NCBI GenBank assembly: GCA_033584155.1
Contig: CP138355.1
Coordinates: forward strand, 2,613,826-2,677,825
DNA length: 64,000 nucleotides
Origin: Candidatus Electrothrix scaldis
GTDB taxonomy: Bacteria > Desulfobacterota > Desulfobulbia > Desulfobulbales > Desulfobulbaceae
Direction: 5' to 3'
A program made the translations under genes and the position numbers. Positions 34,956 through 42,039 of this stretch are shown here, one piece after another; the stretch's first letter is position 1, and each line of letters begins with the position of its first letter. The notes under the pieces are model-generated. The model was not told where the DNA came from and did no database searches. It was given only the letters and a program-made list of their open reading frames with translations.

Positions 34956-35478
34956 CAGATAGCTCCACCTCATAATTATTAAAAACAGGATATTGTGTTG
35001 CCTGTTTGGTATATTTTATGCAAAGATCAGTATCGCCTTTTCTGGCATAATAATAGGCTCGCAAATAGTATGGGTACCCGTTATTCGGGGATAACTCTTT
35101 CAGTTTCTGAATCAAGCCCTCTATTGATGGTGTTTTTCTTATCTCATCCTCATGCAACAACGTAGCTATCAGCAACGAAAGGCCCAAAATATTCTTTTCC
35201 ACATCCTTCAAATGCTCCACCAGCAAAGAAATTCGTTCAGAGCCATGCAGTTGAGATGCGGCAGCTATAATATATTGTATATTTCCTGTATTCTTCAGCC
35301 GCTGTATATCCTCTGGGGTATACTGAAGTGCTTCATACAAATCCGTATCAAAAGACTCATCTTCCTTAATCGCCTCTTTCATCTGCTCATAAGTCGGCGG
35401 ATGAGAAACTTTTTCTGCTGACACTATCGGTACGTTTATAATGGCAAATACGATAATCCAAAAAGACACTTTCCCCAT
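34948..35478 (-). pseudogene. 5' half of a TPR-like secreted protein split by the ISL3 element
   Basis: Starts at ATG 35478 after GCGAAGG with a signal peptide (FWIIVFAIINVPIVSA). About 177 residues remain before the element: helical segments such as YYLRAYYYARKGDTDLCIKY are TPR-like. With the other half the original protein was about 340 residues. In place the frame runs three codons into the IS and stops at TAG. An in-frame GTG at 35538 overlaps the previous stop, but the signal peptide favours 35478. It is the third gene of a row with two nuclease-like paralogues. Confidence 0.85.
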
Positions 35479-35534
35479 ACCTTCGCCCCGTTCCAGGAAT
35501 GTTATCCGCTTATAAACTGTCACGTTCAAACAAA

Positions 35535-36140
35535 TCACTCTTCCCCAAGAAGAGATTCAGCTTGATAGAATACCCAATTCAATATCTCAAATATTTCCTG
35601 CAAGTCAACCGTAGCTGAAAATTTCTTCGGATCTCTGGTGAACACTTGTTGTTCCAGCTTACCAAATGCCCAGGTATTACCCGTTGTCACAACGCCGTAA
35701 GAGGTCGTGGCGCCTTGCAGGGAAGCGGCAACCATTTCCGCCAGAGCCTGAGTCCAGCCTTCTTCAAAGTTATCTTTCTTTGCCTCAACAATGCAGAGCG
35801 GCGGAATCCCCATATCGCCATACTTTGTTTTCGGAGCTACCAGATAATCCGGCTCGCCAACCAATCCCTTTGCCTGATCCACATTATAGGGTACATGAGA
35901 CCAGAGCTTCAGCGATTCGTACTGGTCCGACACCAGCTCCAGAATAGGGCTGATGATCCTTTCACAAATGGTCACTTCATTGATAAAGTTCAGGTCATCA
36001 ACCAGCTTCTTTTCAAGATTATTGAGATGATAATCAGGAATTTCTATTTGTAATTTCTCAACAAAAGCGGTGCTGCCACTGACTGTAATATCAAATTCTC
36101 TGGCAACTTCTGCAACTGATGTAAACGTACCGTATGGCAT
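35535..36140 (-). CDS. PD-(D/E)XK nuclease-like protein, paralogue B
   Basis: 201 residues. The nuclease-fold residues are visible: Glu in NEVTICERIISPIL, Asp in GEPDYLVAP, and ExK in CIVEAKKDN, followed by WTQALAEM with the conserved Gln. This resembles the N-terminal domain of type I restriction subunits and many stand-alone hypothetical proteins. It is about half identical by eye to its neighbour at 36164-36751, from the MPYGTF start onward. No methylase or specificity gene is near. It ends where the split TPR-like gene may begin. Confidence 0.72.
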   Translation of the reverse strand: MPYGTFTSVAEVAREFDITVSGSTAFVEKLQIEIPDYHLNNLEKKLVDDLNFINEVTICERIISPILELVSDQYESLKLWSHVPYNVDQAKGLVGEPDYLVAPKTKYGDMGIPPLCIVEAKKDNFEEGWTQALAEMVAASLQGATTSYGVVTTGNTWAFGKLEQQVFTRDPKKFSATVDLQEIFEILNWVFYQAESLLGEE

Positions 36141-36163
36141 ATCATCTCAATCCTGTTTATCGT

Positions 36164-36751
36164 TCACCTATTAACTTCACTGAATATCCAGTTCAAAGTG
36201 TCAAAAATCAGCTGAAGTTCTCTGGTTGCGGATATCTGATTGGGATCTTTTGAAAAAGTGTCATTTTTCAACATGCCGAACTGCCATATCTTCCCAGTTG
36301 TTACTGCGCTATAGCAGATTTCTGCCCCTTGAAGTGAGGCCGCAACCATTTCCGCCAGAGCCTGTGCCCATCCTCCGTCCCAATCCTGTTTTTTGGCCTC
36401 AATAATACAAAGAGGAGGCAGTTCCATGCCGCCGTACTCTGTTGCCGGTGCAATGAGATAATCCGGCTCTCCAGCTAACCCTTTCTCTGGGGCCACATTA
36501 AAAGGCTCTTCAATCCATACGTTGAGTGGTTTGTTGTGTTCCGCAACGGCATTCAGGATCGGGGTAATGATTTTGTTGCAGATTGTTGCTTCGTTTCTGA
36601 AACTTAAACTGTCCAGCAGCTTGGCGCTGATATTCTGCACCAGTTGATCCGGCAGCTCTATATGTTTACTTTTGGTCGCAAAGTCATCTTTTACCTTAAT
36701 GCTGAAAACACGCGCGACCTGTTCAACAGATTCAAATGTACCGTATGGCAT
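36164..36751 (-). CDS. PD-(D/E)XK nuclease-like protein, paralogue A
   Basis: 195 residues, clearly a tandem duplicate of the next gene. Both begin MPYGTF and have E in NEATICNKIITPIL, D in GEPDYLIAP, and ExK in CIIEAKKQD, then WAQALAEMVAASLQGAE. The catalytic triad residues appear retained. Proteins of this type are often adjacent to toxin or defence genes, but the function of the stand-alone form is unknown. It follows 3 bases after the NapH-like stop and precedes paralogue B by 23 bases, so all may be co-transcribed. Confidence 0.72.
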   Translation of the reverse strand: MPYGTFESVEQVARVFSIKVKDDFATKSKHIELPDQLVQNISAKLLDSLSFRNEATICNKIITPILNAVAEHNKPLNVWIEEPFNVAPEKGLAGEPDYLIAPATEYGGMELPPLCIIEAKKQDWDGGWAQALAEMVAASLQGAEICYSAVTTGKIWQFGMLKNDTFSKDPNQISATRELQLIFDTLNWIFSEVNR

Positions 36752-36754
36752 TTG

Positions 36755-37933
36755 TCAGCTCCTGCTTACTTTTTTACCTGTAAACTTTTCTTCAGGCGGC
36801 TTTTTCCGCTTCCCAGCCTGGAATCGTACAGACCCTGTCGGACATACATCTATGCACGAAGCGCAGGAAAAACAATCAGGAATCGTTTTTTCCTGTTTTA
36901 AGATTGCCTCCATCGCGGTAGAGGGGCAGGCCTTGGTACAGGCTTCGCAGCCGATGCAGGTATCATAGTTGACCTTCACCTTGAAGATGGAAACCTTCTC
37001 CACAAGCCAGCCCACCAGACCGAATGGGCAGAAGAGCTGACACCAGGGCCGGTAGACAAAAAGGCTCAGGATGAGGATGCCGAGAATAAAACCCCAGCCC
37101 AAGGGTTTGATCATTGCGGGCTTGAAGATTTTAAACGGATCGATAGGGTCTATGATATCCGTGGCCCAGGTAAAAGCAATCAGGGTAAAGGCGATAAAAA
37201 AGACGATGCGCACAGCGTTCGTCAACACAAAGGGCAATCTGAACTGTGGGAAGATGCTCTTTCTCTCCTTTTTCTCGCGATTCAGCCGGAAGATAAGATC
37301 CTGCAGGGTGCCGAGCTGGCAGCCCCAGCCACAGATAAACTTATTGGCCAGGAGAACCAGGAGAAGGAAGACCGTCATGGCGATCAGCCTCGGCGGAAAA
37401 ATCACTCCTTTGGCGCCATAGAGAGCTATGGCGTCCTTGACCGTGCCCATTGCGCCGGGGTCAGCGCCCAGAATGACACCGAAGATGACAACGGCTGTTA
37501 GGTAAAGAATTTTCCGTGTCCGGACAGTTATTTTGCCTTTACGGATCAGGTAAAAACAAAGCCCAAGGAAGATAAACCAGAGCCCAAATTTCACCGGAAT
37601 TTTGATCCAGTTCTTGGACTGATGTTCTTCTTCCAGAGCAGCAGCTTTTTTTATTTTTCGTTCAATGTCGGCAAGTGCGATTCCGGTTTCAGAAAGCTTT
37701 TTTTGCAAATCCTGCTTCTTTTGAAGCTGGAAAACTTTTTTTAAAACCGGATTCGGTAGATCATTTTTCTGACCAAACTCCTTGAGCGACATCTCAGGAC
37801 TGAGAACCAACTCAATATCATTGGGGAGTTTTTCCGGCTTTCCACCCCAAATTTTGGTCGATATATGAGAGGTGCCGATAACAGTGATCAGCAGGAGGCT
37901 CAATAGAAAGAACACCCGTGTTTTTGCAGTCAT
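36755..37933 (-). CDS. NapH-like membrane ferredoxin (polyferredoxin)
   Basis: 392 residues. An N-terminal helix (about 8-25) and four to five further helices carry electrons into a soluble C-terminus with two [4Fe-4S] sites: CIGCEACTKACP and CFSCASCIDVCP. The membrane part has the NapH/NosR marks CGWGCQLG and PWCQLFCPFG. Likely moves electrons from the quinone pool or NADH to a periplasmic partner; partners are not adjacent. ATG 37933 gives the signal-like helix; a longer reading starting at 38008 would overlap the CoA-binding gene. Four bases separate it from that gene. Confidence 0.85.
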   Translation of the reverse strand: MTAKTRVFFLLSLLLITVIGTSHISTKIWGGKPEKLPNDIELVLSPEMSLKEFGQKNDLPNPVLKKVFQLQKKQDLQKKLSETGIALADIERKIKKAAALEEEHQSKNWIKIPVKFGLWFIFLGLCFYLIRKGKITVRTRKILYLTAVVIFGVILGADPGAMGTVKDAIALYGAKGVIFPPRLIAMTVFLLLVLLANKFICGWGCQLGTLQDLIFRLNREKKERKSIFPQFRLPFVLTNAVRIVFFIAFTLIAFTWATDIIDPIDPFKIFKPAMIKPLGWGFILGILILSLFVYRPWCQLFCPFGLVGWLVEKVSIFKVKVNYDTCIGCEACTKACPSTAMEAILKQEKTIPDCFSCASCIDVCPTGSVRFQAGKRKKPPEEKFTGKKVSRS

Positions 37934-37937
37934 TGCT

Positions 37938-38327
37938 TTATCTTTTTTCTCTCTGTTCCGGTTCAAACTGATTCGTGGACAGCAACACCAAGGTGCAGGC
38001 CCGAACAACCTCTATCCCGGCTTCTTCTAAGATTCGCTGATGCCCATCATCTTCTGTGCCCGGATTCATGATCACCCGCTTGGGCTTAACTTTGATGACA
38101 GCATCAAGATGATCCTCAAACCGCTTTGGGTTAACATAGAGGGTCACCGTGTCAATGCTTCCATCGTGGTCGGCAACGGAGTCAAGGCATTCCTGCCCCT
38201 CAACCTCTTGCCTAAAGGGATTCACCAGGACCACTTTGTGCCCATGTTTTCGTAAGGCATGCATTGCCTTATTGGCGTATCGATCCGGTTTATCTGTTGC
38301 TCCGATTACAGCGACAACCTCTGTCAT
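37938..38327 (-). CDS. CoA-binding protein (YccU-like)
   Basis: 129 residues, Rossmann-type CoA-binding domain. VIGATDKPDRYANKAM near the N-terminus is the nucleotide loop and NPGTEDDG the later motif. Small stand-alone members are widespread with unclear function, perhaps CoA or acyl-CoA sensing. It heads the minus-strand row that continues with the NapH-like gene and the nuclease-like pair. Confidence 0.88.
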   Translation of the reverse strand: MTEVVAVIGATDKPDRYANKAMHALRKHGHKVVLVNPFRQEVEGQECLDSVADHDGSIDTVTLYVNPKRFEDHLDAVIKVKPKRVIMNPGTEDDGHQRILEEAGIEVVRACTLVLLSTNQFEPEQREKR

Positions 38328-38402
38328 GAATATTCTCCCTGCCTTTTTATGATCAAGCGTTTTGTTTGACCGTAGACCTTGACTGATTGAACTTGCGGCT
38401 TC

Positions 38403-38738
38403 TTCTTTCGTTCTTAGCCGTTGTTCTTTTCACGAAAGACGATGTGCTTTTGAGAAAAGGACAAGCACTCTCAAGAAAAGTAGGCGTCTTATTAAAAAGA
38501 GGAGGACTTCTTTTCTAAAATGTAGTGCTTCTCTTTTAAATTGTGGTTCCACTTTCATTAAGAGGGACACCCCTCTTAACGAGAGAAGAGCTTCTTTTCT
38601 TAAATATCCGGCTCCTTTTTACGAAAGTGCCTCTCCATTTTTAAAAAGAAAGTCTTCTATCCAAGAAAGAAGGACATGTTCTGACGAAAGCAGGGCCTCG
38701 TTTTTTGAAAGAAGTTGTCCTCTCATCATCAATACAGC
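38403..38738. repeat. Degenerate tandem array with exact 21-bp period
   Basis: About sixteen units, each exactly 21 bases, begin at 38403, 38424, 38445 and so on to 38718. Units diverge in sequence but share TTCTTTT near the start and an A-rich AAAAG about 10 bases in, ending mostly in C or G. Because 21 is seven codons, each frame repeats as a heptad: the plus frame is open from 38383 to 38754 with no standard start codon, giving units like SFLKxRA; the minus frame gives units like ALLSxKE but has two stops. It could be a decayed heptad-repeat gene or a non-coding array. No other gene lies in 38328-38773. Confidence 0.85.
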
Positions 38739-38773
38739 CTGCACACTGTCTTGAAATACTCCTGGTAGCAAGA

Positions 38774-39070
38774 TTAGCTGTTCGTACGTTGCTTTCTTAT
38801 CCAGCATGGATTCCTTCGGTAGTCAAGCACTGCTGTTACCAGTACCTCATCGTCAGTGAGACGATAATATTCAGCAAAGGGGAATCGTTTAGAGAAAAGC
38901 CGATGATAGCCGTAAACTTTCTGGTGAACACCACCGAAATAGGCCAGTGAGTCTATATCGGAATACAGTGAATCAAGGAAATATATCCCGAGACCTTGGG
39001 ATTGCTTTTCATAAAAACGATACCCCGATTCAAGGTCTTTTTCAGCAGCATCAAGAATAGTTACTCTCAT
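38774..39070 (-). CDS. RelE/ParE-type toxin
   Basis: 98 residues with the ParE/RelE pattern: an N-terminal helix pair (DLESGYRFYEKQ), then a small beta sheet with YGYHRLFSKRFPFAEYY and VLDYRRNPCW at the end. Such toxins act on gyrase or ribosome-bound mRNA. Its start overlaps the antitoxin stop by four bases. The end runs into the 21-bp array region. Confidence 0.85.
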   Translation of the reverse strand: MRVTILDAAEKDLESGYRFYEKQSQGLGIYFLDSLYSDIDSLAYFGGVHQKVYGYHRLFSKRFPFAEYYRLTDDEVLVTAVLDYRRNPCWIRKQRTNS

Positions 39071-39285
39071 GTAACATTCCTTTTGATTCTCTCTTTGGCT
39101 TCTTCCCAGGAGGAAGCAGTCATGTCACCGGTCTCCAGTCCTTTTTCCCTTTCTTGCAGGGTATCCTTGTGCCAGGAGGGTGAGTCGATAGAGTCTTCGT
39201 TGCTACTCAGGTCATCCCAGATCATTTCCATAATCCTGAGCTTCTGGTTAAGCGGCATTCTTTTTACGTCGGATTCGTTAATCAT
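39067..39285 (-). CDS. Antitoxin of the ParE/RelE-type pair
   Basis: 72 residues, of the family annotated as addiction module component (TIGR02574-like): LNQKLRIMEMIWDDL near the start and SWHKDTLQEREKGLETGD in the middle are its marks. It is short and acidic as expected and is encoded just before the toxin with a four-base overlap. Confidence 0.82.
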   Translation of the reverse strand: MINESDVKRMPLNQKLRIMEMIWDDLSSNEDSIDSPSWHKDTLQEREKGLETGDMTASSWEEAKERIKRNVT

Positions 39286-39364
39286 TAATTATCTCTTTTT
39301 CTTCATTTTATAATCGGGATGGTTGCCAGATAGTCAACGGAGAAGGTGTTTGTTTTGTTTTTTT

Positions 39365-39856
39365 CTATTCCCCGGCCTCTTTTAAAATTGCAGCAACTAT
39401 ATTTTCATGCAGCCAATAACCGTGTTTTTGCATCGTCGTAAGAGAATTCTTTACGTTATCAAGGTGTCCATACCGTTTAGCTTCGATTAAAATTCTTGCT
39501 GAACCGATGACCTGAAGTTTATAAATTTCTCTGGCAATTTTTCTACCTTTTCTTTCGTCAATCAGTACACGGTTAATATTGTTTTCTCGTGCAAGCTGTA
39601 TGACTGAGGCCTCGCCGATATCCAAAACGGAGTCAAGTAACGGTTCACGAGGAGTGGTCAGTTCTTTGACTGTAATCCATTGCGCCTGCTTATAGGCAGC
39701 AACACCAGTCTGAGCGATTCCGCCCTCCAGCAGTTCAAAATGAACAGCTTCGGGAACAAGTACCGTATCGAAAAGTTGCTTCAGCAGATCAAGCTGATCA
39801 ATAACAGCTAGTGCAACAAGAGGGCCGGTATTTGATACCACAGAACCGCCGATCAT
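39365..39856 (-). CDS. DUF3368 PIN-like nuclease (toxin)
   Basis: 163 residues. VVSNTGPLVAL, DIGEASVI and LIDERKGRKIA hold the acidic or Asn residues of the PIN-type active site found in DUF3368 proteins. The family acts as the toxin with UPF0175 partners. The first gene of the pair lies directly upstream with a four-base overlap. Confidence 0.85.
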   Translation of the reverse strand: MIGGSVVSNTGPLVALAVIDQLDLLKQLFDTVLVPEAVHFELLEGGIAQTGVAAYKQAQWITVKELTTPREPLLDSVLDIGEASVIQLARENNINRVLIDERKGRKIAREIYKLQVIGSARILIEAKRYGHLDNVKNSLTTMQKHGYWLHENIVAAILKEAGE

Positions 39857-40116
39857 AGCTTTCCTCTGAATTCATATTCCAATTCCTCATCGCTCCATTC
39901 TGCGGAAGCAGCTCCGAAGCGATGACATTGCAGCAGAAATGCCACACGCGGTATCCCGGCTAAGGCCGCTGCCTGCCCGGTGGTTAACCTGCCAAGCTCG
40001 AATAGCTTAATCGCCATTGCCATTTTTGCCTCTTCTTCAAAGGCTTCCGGTGAAACATTGATAACTGCCGGGATGGTTCCCGGATAATCGACGGAAAAAG
40101 TACGCATCTTTTCCAT
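39853..40116 (-). CDS. UPF0175 antitoxin
   Basis: 87 residues: IKLFELGRLTTGQAAALAG is the helix-turn-helix core and FLLQCHRFG the following conserved segment of UPF0175. It is encoded immediately upstream of the DUF3368 gene, the usual order for this toxin-antitoxin family. Confidence 0.85.
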   Translation of the reverse strand: MEKMRTFSVDYPGTIPAVINVSPEAFEEEAKMAMAIKLFELGRLTTGQAAALAGIPRVAFLLQCHRFGAASAEWSDEELEYEFRGKL

Positions 40117-40178
40117 TATTCTCTCCTTCTGATTAAATGGTGCGTGAACGGACCCTACCTGGGTAATCAGTTCTCTTT

Positions 40179-41958
40179 CTATCCAATTATATCGTAAAGC
40201 TCAGTCACCTTGTCAACGTTACTGAAAAATCTAGCAGGATAAGCATTTACATGTTTTTCTCTTAAATGGTTTTCTGTTTTATTGAGTATTGTTACAAAAC
40301 TTTCTTTGATTTCGTTTTCATTTGGCTCTATTAACCGATCCGATCTCCTGAGCCCATGAACCCTATTAAGTAAAACAGATGAGAATACTCTGTTAGCGTG
40401 CACTAACACACCAATCCTCCTTCTATTTTGCTTGTCAGTACAATCATATTCACTGGCAATAATTTTGGATATAACTCTATGATGTGTTACTGCATTGATA
40501 AGAAGGACACCGCTGATATTTGGATTAAAAACAGTTTTATACAAACTGCCCTCTAAATTCTCAAAAAATCTACCACGTTTGGATTTTAACGTTGTAACAA
40601 TAGTTGGTGTTTTATTCAGACATGCTAACGCATCCAACGCTTCATCAATGTCAATAGTCTTCTTGTCTGGTTGCTGGCTTCCATCTGAGCGTAAAAGTTG
40701 GTAGTTATATCCTTCAATAATTAGCTCATCTCTCAAGCGGAGCTGATTAGGCTCTTGTGAAGCAAAATCCCTTCCTAGCACCCGATTCTGCAAATTATTA
40801 AATTTGGTTATTTGCTTACCAACATCATCTTTTTTATGATCCGATGAGCCATTTACAGAAATAAACCTTGTCTGAACTTTAATATCCGAAAGAGTATCTG
40901 ATGCGTGATTCTTAGCAAGTCTTCCTATGGTACTAACGGTTTGAGCACCATTTATTATACTTACGTCCTTGAAATTAAATAATCCTCGATCACGCTCTTT
41001 AATGTTATTTCTTCGGTGAGGATTAATTTGTTTCACCAATATGGTGATACCATTATTGAAATACCAAAAGCTATGCGGTGATTTTTCAGCAGTTATCTTT
41101 ATTGAATCATTTACTTCAGTAGGACCAAGTAAGTTTCTTATATTTTTTGAGAACAACTGGCTGCCATAGTTTTCCCACCACTCGGCAATTTGGTCACCGC
41201 CTACCATTCCGTAATAGGCAGAATAAGGGCTTTCAATTCTACCATATTGTGTTATTTCAACATCATCTAGGTCAACAGTATCTGATGCTTGATAGCGCAT
41301 CCATTCCATGAGGTCTTCAGCTGAAGCTAGGTGAACCTGAAAAGGAAGATCCCTAGTTGGTGTTTGCAAATTGGTAACTATTGCCGCTTCATTCAATTCT
41401 TTTTGCCATGCCTGCATGTCTGCAAGTATGTTTTCAGCTGCCCCTCTTTTTCCGGTATGAACCATAACGAAAAGAAACTTATAATCAATTGAAGAGAGGG
41501 CCTTAATTATATCAGCAGCTTTCCTCTGAAGCCTAATATCAAACCTTGAAAATTCTTCTTGTTGGAGTTTTTTCGCAGGCATCTTTAAAATGCAAGAACT
41601 CTCTCTCACTCCATGTGCTCGTTCCTGCTTTATTAAATTTAGACTGAATGACTACTGCCAGCCTTTCACTATGATTGACGCATATCGCATCAATTCCACC
41701 ATCAGATGAGCTATCACATACTGATTCACCAGCTGTTTTTTCGTCAATTTTTCCGAGATGGTAAGCTGTAAAGGCTCCGATGGAACGACTTATCATTTTA
41801 TCATCGTAATCAGCATGAGCAGGGTTACACTCATCCTTATGAATATAATTTTCAAATCGCGTTCGAAGGGTATTCCCTATTCTCCCTGCCGTAACTTGAG
41901 CTGTAGAGTTTGCAGGTTTATGATTATCATGAATTGTCAACTCCATTACACCAGCCAT
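40179..41958 (-). pseudogene. AIPR-type abortive infection protein with N-terminal nuclease domain, frameshifted
   Basis: Two overlapping reading frames together form one protein of about 590 residues. The 5' part (41958 to about 41575) has a restriction-like core with DGGIDAICV and VVIQSKF, as in PD-(D/E)XK nucleases. The 3' part has the AIPR marks SFWYFNNGITILV and INGAQTVSTIGR. They join at a run of six A (six T on the plus strand at 41568-41573), where removing one base gives DACEKLQQEEF without a break. The shift may be a read error, a decay mutation or phase variation. AIPR proteins are linked to phage defence; the setting beside two toxin-antitoxin pairs fits a defence island. Confidence 0.78.
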
Positions 41959-41984
41959 ACTTTTTCTAACCCTCCAATTTTTTC

Positions 41985-42032
41985 ATAAAAAATATTTATC
42001 CCCGGTAGCACAAACAAAACTACCAGGGATAA
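41985..42032 (-). terminator. Terminator after the RND exporter gene
   Basis: On the minus strand TTATCCC and GGTAG pair with CTACC and GGGATAA (one mismatch between the two blocks, 11-base loop), followed by ATATTTTTT. It begins 8 bases after the exporter stop codon. Confidence 0.75.
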
Positions 42033-42039
42033 CACCTCA

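Noticed and set aside
38403-38738. CRISPR array
   Set aside because: The 21-bp units have no constant repeat or spacer alternation and are too short; no cas genes are present.
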